A DNA stretch of 64,000 bases from Amphibacillus xylanus NBRC 15112 (GCF_000307165.1 NC_018704.1:1674001-1738000), one strand, 5' to 3'. Counted from the first letter of the stretch, positions 29,920-38,599 are shown. Notes: generated by a model from the letters alone, not told the origin. Translations and numbers: made by a program.

Positions 29920-31016
29920 GATACACCCTCCTGAGCCTCGATAGTCACGTGATCAATCACTACTGAATGGCCAGCCGCTCTTAATTGATTGACCTTCTCT
30001 AATATTTCATTTGTAATTATAGGGGTAATCAATAAAATATCCGCTCTTTTAGATTGCAGCTGCACATACTCATCAAGTAAATATTTAATATGACGACTAC
30101 GCTTTGGTATTAAATAAGCTATTTGGGTGAGTAAATGATAAAAATGAGCCGTACCAGAATTCGCTTCTACTTTAACAAATGATCGATTTGATTCATGTGC
30201 CTTTCTTTTATCAACTGCATTAGTTGAAAAACTATACGCCTCTCCATTACTTTCTAAGTAATGAGCGACAGTTGCTGCATAACTAAGTGTCTTTTCAAAT
30301 AATTCTAGATTACTTATCGGTAACCAAATATCTTCTGATTGATCTGCGTTTACGAGTATGACGACTTCACGATCTGCAGTGTGATCATTTACTTTAACTT
30401 GAATATTTTTTGTCCGTGCAGAAGCCTTCCAGTTGATTTGCTTAATATTATCTCCGATTAGATAATCTCTCGTACCAACGGATATAAAAGGATCTTCAAT
30501 TATCCAACGTTTAACTGTTTGCTCACCAAGAAATATTTGTGATGGTATCGTTAGATCATCTTTTCTTAGTATTTGAGGATAGACAATAATTTTTGCATCC
30601 GTTTCAAATGAACGAAATTGCTCAATAAAACCAAACACATCACCTAACGTTAAAGCTATTGTATCCAGCTCAAATACACCACGTTTTGTACAGATTAAGT
30701 GATGGCGTCTCGTTAATTTTTGATAAGGTAATAAACTTAGCAATGTCCGATGCACATCAAGGTCACTTGAATCAAATTGTGATTCACCGATTGTTTTAAT
30801 TGAATAATCCATTTTTGACTCTAATCTTACCCATGGCAGTGGTAATAGCTTCTTATTAACGACTTCATCAACTAGAATTACTTTCTGACCAACAAAGACT
30901 GACGACTGATCAAATTGACGCTTATAAGATATTTTATTAAGTCCCCATTTGGAATATATATACCCCTGACCAAAGATTGAAATAATTAATAGAGCAATTA
31001 ACCAAGCAATATTCAT
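29916..31016 (-). CDS. DUF58 membrane protein (YeaD-like)
   Basis: 366-aa protein with a short N-terminal membrane segment, a beta-rich extracellular-like middle, and the DUF58 motif DNIKQINWKASARTKNIQVK (about residues 190-209) before a von Willebrand-like C-terminal half (VVILVNADQSEDIWLP). Proteins of this kind act with MoxR ATPases, probably to assemble or activate envelope or metal-dependent partners; the exact role is not known. ATGA overlaps on both sides put it in one operon with moxR and the DUF4129 gene. Confidence 0.88.
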   Translation of the reverse strand: MNIAWLIALLIISIFGQGYIYSKWGLNKISYKRQFDQSSVFVGQKVILVDEVVNKKLLPLPWVRLESKMDYSIKTIGESQFDSSDLDVHRTLLSLLPYQKLTRRHHLICTKRGVFELDTIALTLGDVFGFIEQFRSFETDAKIIVYPQILRKDDLTIPSQIFLGEQTVKRWIIEDPFISVGTRDYLIGDNIKQINWKASARTKNIQVKVNDHTADREVVILVNADQSEDIWLPISNLELFEKTLSYAATVAHYLESNGEAYSFSTNAVDKRKAHESNRSFVKVEANSGTAHFYHLLTQIAYLIPKRSRHIKYLLDEYVQLQSKRADILLITPIITNEILEKVNQLRAAGHSVVIDHVTIEAQEGVS

Positions 31017-31978
31017 GCTTGTAACTCCTTAAAATCTTCTGTTGGGACCTCCACTTTTTCCAAAATTGACTTAATAATAGACGATGTTCCTCCCGCAGAG
31101 CGTCCAATCATTGGTGAGTAGACTAATCGATGCTCAATCACTGCAGGGGCAATCTCCTTAACATCATCTGGTGTGACAAATGATCGACCGCGAATGACTG
31201 CTAAAGCCTGAGATGCTCGCAGTAATGCTTGCGTTCCTCGTGGACTTAAACCAATCACAATCTCTTCATGATTTCTCGTAACTTCTGCAATATCAATAAT
31301 ATATTGATAAATCGCATCATCTACTTCTACATCAGTAAAAATCGCTTGAGCCTCGACTAATTCATCACGTGTAACGACTGCTGATAAATTATGCAATGGT
31401 TGGTCTTTTCGGAATCGCTTTAAGATTTCAACCCCTTCTTCTTTTTCTGGATACCCGAGATTTACTTTGATAAAGAAACGATCTAATTGTGCTTCAGGTA
31501 ATGGGAACGTACCCTGACTTTCAATCGGGTTTTGTGTTGCTATAACTAAAAATGGTTTTTCTAATGGATACGTTATACCATCTACTGTTACTTGTTGTTC
31601 TTCCATTCCTTCTAACAAGCTCGATTGTGTTCGAGGTGTTGCACGATTAATCTCATCCGCTAACAAAATATGAGTAAAAATCGGACCTTTTTGAAATTCA
31701 AATGTCCCTTTATGCTGTTGGAAGATCGTCACACCCATCACATCACTAGGTAGCAAATCAGGTGTAAACTGAATTCGATTAAATTGACAATCAATTACGG
31801 TCGCTAAGGTTTTTGCTAATAATGTTTTTCCGGTACCTGGTACATCTTCTAGTAATACATGTCGTGAGGCTAGTAAAGAAACAAGGAGCTTATCTATCAC
31901 TTGCTCCTTCCCTACTATCACTTTGTTTATTTCTCGTTTAATCCGATCCATCATTGGCTTTATATCTGATATTTGCAT
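31013..31978 (-). CDS. MoxR-family AAA+ ATPase
   Basis: 321-aa AAA ATPase. Walker A EDVPGTGKTLLAKTL, Walker B ILLADEINRATPRTQSSLLEGM and the sensor region VIATQNPIESQGTFPLPEAQLDRF are complete. MoxR proteins are chaperone-like and partner DUF58/vWA proteins. It is the first gene of the MoxR-DUF58-DUF4129 operon (YeaC-YeaD-YebA in B. subtilis). GGGGGAT precedes the ATG. Confidence 0.93.
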   Translation of the reverse strand: MQISDIKPMMDRIKREINKVIVGKEQVIDKLLVSLLASRHVLLEDVPGTGKTLLAKTLATVIDCQFNRIQFTPDLLPSDVMGVTIFQQHKGTFEFQKGPIFTHILLADEINRATPRTQSSLLEGMEEQQVTVDGITYPLEKPFLVIATQNPIESQGTFPLPEAQLDRFFIKVNLGYPEKEEGVEILKRFRKDQPLHNLSAVVTRDELVEAQAIFTDVEVDDAIYQYIIDIAEVTRNHEEIVIGLSPRGTQALLRASQALAVIRGRSFVTPDDVKEIAPAVIEHRLVYSPMIGRSAGGTSSIIKSILEKVEVPTEDFKELQA

Positions 31979-32068
31979 AATATCCCCCTCTTAGAAATTT
32001 TAGTTGTAGAAAATAGTTGAGTCTATTACCTTTTAATAGATTTTTAGTTCTTTAGATTCAATCATAAA

Positions 32069-32082
32069 GGTAACGCTTTCAA
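32069..32082. promoter_or_regulatory. Possible catabolite-response element
   Basis: The bottom strand reads TTGAAAGCGTTACC, close to the CcpA consensus TGWAANCGNTNWCA at its core. It lies between moxR and the DsbA-like gene, in a 288-bp gap that otherwise shows only AT-rich promoter-like sequence. Weak evidence. Confidence 0.3.
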
Positions 32083-32266
32083 TGTGTCAAGCTATGCAAA
32101 TTAAAGGAAAAACTTAATTTTATTCGTATTTACTGTTTATTTTCTTCACAAAATGACTATGCTTAGTTGTAGGAGAAGCATTTCAGCTACTAAATATTGT
32201 CATAAAACAAATTAAAGGTTATGATAGACCAATAGAAACTAAATCTATTTGAAAGGATTTAATTTT

Positions 32267-32881
32267 ATGAAAAAAAATTATCTGATCATTATTATAGTGG
32301 GTTTGATCATAGCGAGTATGATATTGATCGCTGTTATTCAATCTAACAAATCATCAAAAGTAAATATGGAGCCTGTTGAAGAACAAAGTTTGATTTATCA
32401 TGGGGATCCAGAAGCTGATAATGAAATGTTATTTTTATTTGACTATGCTTGTTATTGGTGCGCGCTTTGGATGAATGATATATATCCAACGATAGAATCC
32501 AAATACATTGATCCAGGCGAAGTAAAATTCAGAACGCAAGCAATGGTATACGTGAATGATGCATCGCTTAGATTAGCAGATTTAGATCAAAATATAAAAA
32601 AATATGCAGAAGATCAATATCATCAGATTTTCCAAGAGATCATTGCCGATTCACAAAATGAGGATTTAGAGTGGGGATCAGATCAATATATTAGTGACCT
32701 ACTAAATAACTATCAACTTGATCAAGATCTGATCTTATCGGAGCCTGATTTTTATTCAATTAAATTATCAAGGGCTTATACGAGTGCTCTTGGAGTAGAA
32801 GTTGTACCAACACTCTATATTAATGGGGTTAAAGTTGAAGACCCATTTAATCTTGACGAAATTGAAGCTTTAATAAAATAA
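32267..32881 (+). CDS. Membrane-anchored DsbA-like thiol-disulfide oxidoreductase (BdbD type)
   Basis: 204-aa protein: N-terminal anchor (about residues 5-24), then a DsbA-type thioredoxin fold. The active site is C62-Y-W-C65 and the cis-proline is in VVPTLYING. It likely forms disulfides in secreted proteins. Start is ATG 32267 with GAAAGGAT upstream; an earlier in-frame start would overlap that ribosome site. A BdbC/DsbB partner is not next to it. Confidence 0.85.
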   Translation: MKKNYLIIIIVGLIIASMILIAVIQSNKSSKVNMEPVEEQSLIYHGDPEADNEMLFLFDYACYWCALWMNDIYPTIESKYIDPGEVKFRTQAMVYVNDASLRLADLDQNIKKYAEDQYHQIFQEIIADSQNEDLEWGSDQYISDLLNNYQLDQDLILSEPDFYSIKLSRAYTSALGVEVVPTLYINGVKVEDPFNLDEIEALIK

Positions 32882-32913
32882 GTTCAACAGATAAATACAA
32901 TTGTATATACAAT

Positions 32914-32943
32914 AAAAGCCGGCACTATTCGATGCCGGCTTTT
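32914..32943. terminator. Shared terminator of the DsbA-like gene and proC
   Basis: AAAAGCCGGCA / TGCCGGCTTTT, symmetric, with T runs both ways, between two convergent genes. Confidence 0.93.
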
Positions 32944-32944
32944 A

Positions 32945-33757
32945 TTACTTGTTATTTAATTCTTGATCTTTAGCAATCGTTGCGTCAATTCCTTTGACGA
33001 CTGTCGAAATAAATGCATTATCTTCTAACGTTAACAATCCCGCCACTGTCGTGCCACCAGGAGAACAAACTTGATCAATTAATGTCCATGGGTTTTCCCC
33101 GGTTTCTAAAATCATTTTCGCACTGCCTAATACAGCTTGAGCAGCCATCTCATTAGCTATTTGCTTTGGTAAGCCATGCTTTACACCTGCTCGCGCAATA
33201 CTATCGATAAATAAATAAGCATATGCAGGTGAACTACCAGCTAATGCTGTAAAATTCGAAAAATCCTCCTCAGCAAGAATCCAAGCCTTCCCTACTGATT
33301 CAAACATATTAACGACAAAATTAAGCATAGTATCGTCCGTATAGTCATGACCACAAATTGCTGCAGCTCCCATACCTACCATCACATTCACATTAGGCAT
33401 AACACGTACAATTGGCACTTTCTCGTCTGTTTGTAAATAACGGTATAGCTTATCTGTCGGTGTACCAGCGGCAATTGACACAAGAACTGGCTTATGATTA
33501 ATAATTTCATCTCTTGATTCTAACAATACTTGCTCCATTACATTTGGTTTAACAGCTAAAATCACAAAATCAACCGACTCTATTAACTGTTGATTTGATG
33601 TTACAACATTAGCCCCCACAGCATCAGCTAATGATTTTGCTTTATCTAGATTCAAATCTGTTACATATACCTTATTAGCAGATAAAAACCCTTTTGCAAT
33701 AATTCCTTTAATAATTGCTGTTGCCATATTTCCAGTACCAATAAAACCAACTCTCAT
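32945..33757 (-). CDS. proC: Pyrroline-5-carboxylate reductase
   Basis: 270-aa NAD(P)H-dependent enzyme making proline from pyrroline-5-carboxylate. The Rossmann motif is VGFIGTGNMATAIIKG, the catalytic region ALAGSSPAYAYLFIDSIARAG and the C-terminal DQVCSPGGTTVAGLLTLE. The start at 33757 gives MRVGFIGTGNM with GGGGGT upstream; the longer frame to 33820 is unlikely. Proline is also a compatible solute, relevant if the host is salt tolerant. Confidence 0.95.
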   Translation of the reverse strand: MRVGFIGTGNMATAIIKGIIAKGFLSANKVYVTDLNLDKAKSLADAVGANVVTSNQQLIESVDFVILAVKPNVMEQVLLESRDEIINHKPVLVSIAAGTPTDKLYRYLQTDEKVPIVRVMPNVNVMVGMGAAAICGHDYTDDTMLNFVVNMFESVGKAWILAEEDFSNFTALAGSSPAYAYLFIDSIARAGVKHGLPKQIANEMAAQAVLGSAKMILETGENPWTLIDQVCSPGGTTVAGLLTLEDNAFISTVVKGIDATIAKDQELNNK

Positions 33758-33891
33758 TAATTTACCCCCAGTTTGTAAGTTTTCATAATTATAGATCCTT
33801 ACAGAATATAAATACAACAAAAAATTATCAGAATATTTCAGTAAATGTTAGGTTTATTTTTCGTTATATTAGGAAATATATATATTAAATC

Positions 33892-34125
33892 CTAGATAAA
33901 CTGTTTAATCACAAAATGGTACAACCATATAATAAGAACACTAAATGAAATTGTACCGATAATTGCATTTTTCCATCGTCTTGATAACGGGTTTGGGATT
34001 AAATATAAAACAAGAGTTAAAAATACAATCGTAAATAATAGAAGTAATGTTAAGTAAATAAATATACCGAGTAGATTTGATTCAGGCGATTGAATCGCTG
34101 TCTTAATTAATTCATTTATTTCCAT
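33892..34125 (-). CDS. Small two-span membrane protein, unknown
   Basis: 77-aa protein with two hydrophobic segments (LLGIFIYLTLLLLFTIVFL and then AIIGTISFSVLIIWLYHFVI) separated by NPLSRRWKN. No family recognised. Start is the ATG at 34125 with GAGGTG 6 nt upstream; the GTG at 34134 is part of that ribosome site. Confidence 0.65.
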   Translation of the reverse strand: MEINELIKTAIQSPESNLLGIFIYLTLLLLFTIVFLTLVLYLIPNPLSRRWKNAIIGTISFSVLIIWLYHFVIKQFI

Positions 34126-34270
34126 AGGATTCACCTCAAAATAACGACATAATATACTGTTCTATCAACAATCATAAAGTATTTTACAACGTTTCACAAC
34201 CTTCTTTTTGTTTCCGACATCAAAAAGCAACTTTACATACATTAGCTAATATTAGAAAGTGGGCGATGTT

Positions 34271-34393
34271 ATGAATTCATTATCGAATGAATTATTAGTT
34301 GAAGCGTACTTAAAGGCTGTTGAACTAGGTTTGGATAGTGCATTTATTTCTTTACTATGGTGTGAGTTGAGTTCAAGAAAGATTTATCTTTGA
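34271..34393 (+). CDS. sda: Sporulation checkpoint inhibitor Sda
   Basis: 40-aa reading frame beginning MNSLSNELLVEAYLKAVELG and continuing DSAFISLLWCELSSRK. It keeps the Sda pattern LS-x-ELL-x-x-Y-x-KA-x-x-L-x-x-x-FI-x-x-L-x-x-E-x-x-x-R: a two-helix hairpin that binds sporulation histidine kinases and blocks autophosphorylation when replication is disturbed. A weak GTGG-type ribosome site precedes the ATG. The C-terminus is a few residues shorter than in B. subtilis (46-52 aa). I did not find clear DnaA boxes in its promoter. Confidence 0.82.
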   Translation: MNSLSNELLVEAYLKAVELGLDSAFISLLWCELSSRKIYL

Positions 34394-34461
34394 AATCTCC
34401 TAATTACAGCATCCCAATTATTTTGTAAGTAAAGTTTTTAGTCAAGTAAAGTTATTTATGA

Positions 34462-34505
34462 AAGAGCCTTAACCAATTCTCTAATGCACTGGTTAAGGCT
34501 CTTAT
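34462..34505 (+). terminator. Hairpin downstream of sda
   Basis: Perfect 14-bp stem AAGAGCCTTAACCA / TGGTTAAGGCTCTT. The original T run is cut: ISL3-derived element C inserted 3 bp after it, and its target repeat CTTATAAT includes the end of the stem. Confidence 0.82.
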
Positions 34506-34578
34506 AATGGTTGTACAATATATAACGTTGGTGAGTTTGAAAACTTACTAACATTATTTTTTTTATTTTAAGTGAGTC

Positions 34579-34856
34579 AATTTCATAATACAAAAATCTA
34601 GTTAAGAACACGAACAATTACAAATGAAAATACAATATCATACGTAAATAAAGAAGCCTAATCAAGTGATTAGAACGGCAGGCGGCGACTCCAGCGGGAA
34701 CAATCGTGTCCGAAGATCCAGTGATAAAAGCTTGGAAAGCTTTTATCAATTAGCTGAGGCCGATCCCGCGGAAAGCGTCCGCCTAGAGTGGAAATCACCG
34801 CGTCACCTGTAACCCAATTGTTCGTGTTTTATAGCCAATTAGGTCATTATGAAATT
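34579..34856. repeat. Nested 278-bp palindromic insert with hairpin core
   Basis: Outer arms AATTTCATAAT (34579-34589) / ATTATGAAATT (34846-34856) and AACACGAACAATT (34607-34619) / AATTGTTCGTGTT (34816-34828). The core (34681-34783) has arms GGCGG/CCGCC, conserved blocks GACTCC, CGAAGATCCA, TTAGCTGAGGCCGATCCCGCGGAAAGCG, and an internal stem TGATAAAAGCTT/AAGCTTTTATCA. Looks like a miniature mobile element inserted into element C. Confidence 0.72.
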
Positions 34857-34896
34857 CATTCAAGTATATTTAATTTTATATCTCACGTTATAAACC

Positions 34897-35023
34897 GCAG
34901 TTAGCCGAACCTCCGCGTTCCATGGGCACGGCTTTTAGCTAACTCAGTCAAGCAAAGTACGCTTGACTGAGTGGATCTTCAGCTCGTGCTGTTCCCATTG
35001 GAGTCTCCGGTTCGGCTAACTGC
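34897..35023 (-). repeat. Long-hairpin repeat, reverse-oriented copy
   Basis: Perfect 15-bp arms GCAGTTAGCCGAACC (34897-34911) and GGTTCGGCTAACTGC (35009-35023). Read on the minus strand it has the same inner blocks (GAGACTCC, GGGAACAGCACGAGC, TGAAGATCCAC, then GTTAGCTAAAAGCCGTGCCC). Arm sequences and internal stem (ACTCAGTCAAGC pairing) differ from the other copies, while the loops are conserved. Confidence 0.82.
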
Positions 35024-35160
35024 TAATTATCAACTTTCTTATGCTTAAATATAGAAAACAAGTGAGTTTCCCTGTAGAATTAAAGTCGACCAAAACCATA
35101 TCCTATGAGGGAACTCACTTGTCTATTTCTCATATAAATTTATTCGTGTTGATCTAACTT

Positions 35161-35445
35161 ATGGTCCTACTCATTGTGAAAAGTGTGGTATCAAAAATGA
35201 AAACTAGTCTAAAAACTTTAAGAATACAATTACCATATAAACAGAATAGTTTTATTCACACATACAACAACGGTCGAATTGAATGGATTAACAACATGAT
35301 CAAGGTACTAAGCAAAGTCGCATACGGTTATCGTAATTTTTATAATTTCAAGAAACGAATGATGGTTCACCCCAAGTTTAAAGCAATAGAAACAAATTCG
35401 AGTAAAAAAATACAAAAAGAAACACGGTATGAAGCAGCCATTTAA
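35161..35445 (+). pseudogene. ISL3 transposase fragments (element C)
   Basis: Deletion derivative joining a bit of the N-terminal zinc finger (just before and after 35161) to the C-terminal 80 codons (HTYNNGRIEWINNMIKVLSK). The conserved Gly after the catalytic Glu has become Trp, and the first catalytic residues are absent, so it is inactive. Confidence 0.82.
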
Positions 35446-35462
35446 TTTAGAAGTGAAAAACA

Positions 35463-35587
35463 GCAGGAGAAATACACGAGACTCCTGCGGGACTAGCACG
35501 AGCTGAAGATCCACTAAGGCAAGCGCTCTTTGCTTGCCTTAGTTAGCTAAAAGCCGTGCCCGCGGAAAGCGAGTGTATTTCACCTGC
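35463..35587. repeat. Long-hairpin repeat, intact copy C
   Basis: Uninterrupted copy of the hairpin at the right end of element C. The empty IS110 target (GCGGAAA then GCGAG) is at 35562-35573. The left arm has one mismatch (GCAGGAG instead of GCAGGTG). Confidence 0.87.
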
Positions 35588-35687
35588 GGTGAACAAGTTG
35601 TATCTTTATTAAAACTAATATAAATTTATTCTCGACTAATTATAAAACCTAACAACACTATTTGACATTGAACCCTTATAATTTACA

Positions 35688-36134
35688 TCACTTAATGTAG
35701 TGATCACTTGATCTTCGATTTTCTTCAGTTAAAAATCTGAAAAATGGTTGCAAATCCATTTTCACTTGATTCTTAATGCTTGCGATATAGCGATCCTTCT
35801 CAGATTTCTCCATAATTTCACTCTTACTAATTCGTTCGATAATATAATCTTTCCCTACCTTATGAATCTCTTTTTTTAATTGACGTGATTCATTAAACAT
35901 CGCTAAGCCTAATGCAGCTAAAAATGCATAAAATATTGGGATCAGGTAATTATCGATAACCAGATGATTGTCAATAAATAACAAGATAATGTTGAATATA
36001 CCTATCAACATTAATGGTAAACCGAATATATAATAAGTTGATACTTTCTTCATAATTGGACGAATCTTTTCTGAAATAGAATCCATTTCCTTTTTAATAA
36101 AGTGAGGTAATCGTTCAAACTGTGCGGAATTCAT
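35688..36134 (-). CDS. DUF5392/YwnF-like membrane protein
   Basis: 148-aa protein with two central hydrophobic segments (YYIFGLPLMLIGIFNIILLF and IPIFYAFLAALGLAMF), amphipathic N-terminus (FERLPHFIKKEMD) and a charged C-terminus. It resembles the YwnF/DUF5392 family of Bacillus, of unknown function. The start is ATG 36134 after GAGGTG. Element C inserted about 10 bp beyond its stop codon. Confidence 0.62.
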   Translation of the reverse strand: MNSAQFERLPHFIKKEMDSISEKIRPIMKKVSTYYIFGLPLMLIGIFNIILLFIDNHLVIDNYLIPIFYAFLAALGLAMFNESRQLKKEIHKVGKDYIIERISKSEIMEKSEKDRYIASIKNQVKMDLQPFFRFLTEENRRSSDHYIK

Positions 36135-36284
36135 TTTTACACCTCGCAATCTTACTTTATGTCTTGTACATTAATATGTACCTTCATTATATAATCTACT
36201 ATTTTCACGGTCAATTAATTCGCTAATAATTAATCTTAACACAAAAATACATTCCAGTCATGAAATGTATTTTTGTCACCATCT

Positions 36285-37007
36285 TTATAATATTTTTGCT
36301 AAGAAGTCTTGTGCACGTTCAGTCTTCGGTTGTTCAAAGAATGATTTAGGATCACCTTGTTCAACTAATTTCCCATCGGCTAGGAAGATCACACGGTCAG
36401 CTACTTCTTTTGCAAAACCCATCTCATGTGTCACGATTAGCATCGTCATACCTGATTCTGCTAAGTCTTTCATAACATCAAGAACTTCCTTGACCATTTC
36501 TGGATCTAATGCAGATGTCGGTTCATCAAATAACATTAATTCTGGTTCCATTGCTAATGCACGTGCAATGGCAACACGTTGCTTCTGTCCACCAGATAAA
36601 CGATTTGGGTAGTCACTTTCTTTTTCAGCCAAGCCTACTTTTTTAAGTAATTCTCGACCTTTCTCTTGTGCCTGCTCTTTCGTTAAATGTTTAACCTTGA
36701 TCGGTGCATAAGTAATATTCTCAAGAACCGTCAAATGAGGGAAAAGATGAAAGTGCTGAAATACCATACCGATCTTCTCTCTTGCTTTTGTCACATTTGC
36801 CTTAGGAGCTGTTAATTCCTCTCCAGCAACGAAAATTCGACCCTCAGTAGGCTTTTCAAGTAGGTTAACACAACGTAATAATGTCGACTTCCCTGAACCT
36901 GAAGGACCAATGATCGAAACAACTTCGCCTTTTTTTATATCTAAACTAATATCATGTAAGACTTCATTTTTATTAAAATTTTTAGATAGTTGTTCAATTT
37001 TAATCAC
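36285..37007 (-). CDS. Polar amino-acid ABC transporter, ATPase
   Basis: 240-aa ATPase of the GlnQ/ArtM/HisP group: Walker [22 protein letters not shown]-loop [18 protein letters not shown], signature [16 protein letters not shown] and Walker [15 protein letters not shown]. It powers uptake with the permease (8-bp overlap) and the lipoprotein receptor upstream. ArgR-like boxes in front of the operon suggest arginine or another basic amino acid; the sequence alone does not fix the substrate. Confidence 0.94.
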   Translation of the reverse strand: MIKIEQLSKNFNKNEVLHDISLDIKKGEVVSIIGPSGSGKSTLLRCVNLLEKPTEGRIFVAGEELTAPKANVTKAREKIGMVFQHFHLFPHLTVLENITYAPIKVKHLTKEQAQEKGRELLKKVGLAEKESDYPNRLSGGQKQRVAIARALAMEPELMLFDEPTSALDPEMVKEVLDVMKDLAESGMTMLIVTHEMGFAKEVADRVIFLADGKLVEQGDPKSFFEQPKTERAQDFLAKIL

Positions 37008-37659
37008 TATGCTTTAACCTCCGTTCAAGTTGTTTGCCAATTAAAGTTAATCCCATAACAAGCATATAATAAAGTAAACCAACAAACAACAACGGTTCAA
37101 AATATTGATATGTCCCTGCTGATACGACGGTTGCTCGACGCATGAGATCTAAATAACCAATTGTCGAAACAATCGCTGATTCTTTAGTTAATGTAATAAA
37201 TTCATTCATTAATGCAGGTAGTATATTTTTAAATGCTTGCGGTAAAATGATATCTATCATTTGTTTGCGATATGGAATACCTAATGCCATCGATGCTTCT
37301 GTTTGACCAATATCAACAGCCTCTATTCCTGCTCGAATAATTTCCGAAACATATGCAGCTGAATTCAATCCAAAAGCTAATATCGCTGATAAAAATGCAG
37401 AAATATCGTATCCCGTTAGTTGTGGTACAGCTAGATAAATCAGCATTAATTGAAGAATGAGTGGTGTCCCACGGAAAATTGAAGTATAAGCATCTGCAAT
37501 CCACTTTAATGGTTTGATGTTACCAATTTTAAACAAAGCAAAAACCGTACCAAGTAGAAATCCAATTAAAATCGACAAACTAACAAATTTTAATGTAACC
37601 CATATTCCTTCTAACATAAAAGGAATATAAGGCACGATTTGGCTAAAATCCAAATTCAT
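37000..37659 (-). CDS. Polar amino-acid ABC transporter, permease
   Basis: 219-aa HisM/GlnP-type permease with about five helices and the EAA loop [30 protein letters not shown]. It begins 62 bp after the receptor gene and overlaps the ATPase gene by 8 bp, so the three form one operon. Confidence 0.93.
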   Translation of the reverse strand: MNLDFSQIVPYIPFMLEGIWVTLKFVSLSILIGFLLGTVFALFKIGNIKPLKWIADAYTSIFRGTPLILQLMLIYLAVPQLTGYDISAFLSAILAFGLNSAAYVSEIIRAGIEAVDIGQTEASMALGIPYRKQMIDIILPQAFKNILPALMNEFITLTKESAIVSTIGYLDLMRRATVVSAGTYQYFEPLLFVGLLYYMLVMGLTLIGKQLERRLKHSD

Positions 37660-37721
37660 GCCCTACACCTCTTTTCTTAATGAAATTTATTTCAACTCGT
37701 ATTTCTAGAATCGTTTACTAA

Positions 37722-38498
37722 TTATGACCCTGATAACCACTCTGCTTCCCATTCAGCAAGTTTACCATTTTCGATCGCTTGCTCGATGATCTGATCTACT
37801 TTTTCAACTAAATCACTTTCTTTAGGAAAAGCAACTGCCATTCCTGGCGTAGTTCCAGATGGATCGTCGAAGCCTGCTAATTCTTGTGCTTCAATGAAGC
37901 CTAGCGCCACTTCTTTATCTAAGTAAACAGCATCAATCCGATTATTCATTAATTCTTGAATTAATACTTGTGCATCATTAAGTGACTTAATTTCAAAATC
38001 ATAGTCTGCTTGAAGGTTCTTAGCTCCTTCTTCTTGAATTGATCCTAATTGAACCCCTACTGTCATACCATTTAGATCATCTAATGATGTCATAGCTTGA
38101 TCATTTTTTGTTACAAACATTTCACCAGAACGATGATACTCAATTGAGAAATCGACATTCTCACGACGGTCTTCTGTTGCAGACATACCTGATAAGACGA
38201 GATCAACTCGGTTAGCCTGAAGTGCACCGATAAGACCATCAAAATTCATATCGCGGATTTCTAATTCCATCCCTAACTCATCAGCAATATAGTTAGCTAT
38301 TTCAATATCAAAGCCAACAATTTCTCCTTCAGTATTACGAGATTCAAATGGTGGAAAGTCAGCTGATGTCCCCATTACAAGTACTTCCTTATCAGATTGA
38401 CTATTACCATTTTTATCTCCGTCAGAACTAGTTCCACAACCTACGATACCGATTATCAACATTGTTACAAATACAAACAATAGATAGCTTTTTTTCAT
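37722..38498 (-). CDS. Polar amino-acid ABC transporter, substrate-binding lipoprotein
   Basis: 258-aa receptor. Lipoprotein signal ends IGIVGCGTSS with the lipid-modified Cys. The SBP_bac_3 fold starts LVMGTSADFPPFESRNTEG, continues GFDIEIANYIADELGMELE, and contains LVLSGMSATEDRRENVDFS. Start is ATG 38498 (GAAGGGG upstream), not the codon at 38555. Family 3 receptors bind arginine, glutamine, histidine or cystine. Confidence 0.92.
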   Translation of the reverse strand: MKKSYLLFVFVTMLIIGIVGCGTSSDGDKNGNSQSDKEVLVMGTSADFPPFESRNTEGEIVGFDIEIANYIADELGMELEIRDMNFDGLIGALQANRVDLVLSGMSATEDRRENVDFSIEYHRSGEMFVTKNDQAMTSLDDLNGMTVGVQLGSIQEEGAKNLQADYDFEIKSLNDAQVLIQELMNNRIDAVYLDKEVALGFIEAQELAGFDDPSGTTPGMAVAFPKESDLVEKVDQIIEQAIENGKLAEWEAEWLSGS

Positions 38499-38524
38499 TT
38501 TTATGATCCCCTTCACTTTTGTTG

Positions 38525-38599
38525 TATAATTATTCGTTGGTATGTATTTTAACAAATAATTATTAATTTGGGAAGAGGTTTTTTGAATAATTATTAATT
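38525..38599. promoter_or_regulatory. Three ArgR-like boxes upstream of the amino-acid transporter
   Basis: TATAATTATT (38525-38534), AATAATTATT (38555-38564) and AATAATTATT (38586-38595), spaced 30 and 31 bp, close to three helical turns. They fit the AT-rich ArgR/AhrC half-site pair (TGAATAATTATTCA-type). They cover the likely promoter of the receptor gene. Inference from motif and position. Confidence 0.5.

Larger units (their letters stand above)
34509..35674. mobile_element. Composite ISL3-derived element C
   Basis: Begins GGTTGTACAATATATAACG, ends (bottom strand) GGTTCAATGTCAAATAGTG, and has the 8-bp target repeat CTTATAAT at 34501-34508 and 35675-35682. It contains, in order, a 278-bp palindromic insert carrying one long-hairpin repeat (34579-34856), a second hairpin repeat in the opposite sense (34897-35023), remnants of an ISL3 transposase start and zinc finger (about 35100-35200, coding LTYGPTHCEKCGIKN), the transposase C-terminal fragment, and the standard hairpin (35463-35587). 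No IS110 copy is present here. Confidence 0.86.

Noticed and set aside
34140-34270. DnaA boxes controlling sda
   Set aside because: No good match to TTATCCACA was found in the upstream region.
34681-35023. tRNA or rRNA fragments in the GC-richer hairpins
   Set aside because: The conserved blocks do not form a cloverleaf, and no acceptor or anticodon arms were found.
36265-36612. Plus-strand reading frame opposite the amino-acid ABC ATPase
   Set aside because: Cys/Ser-rich antisense shadow of a highly conserved ATPase gene.
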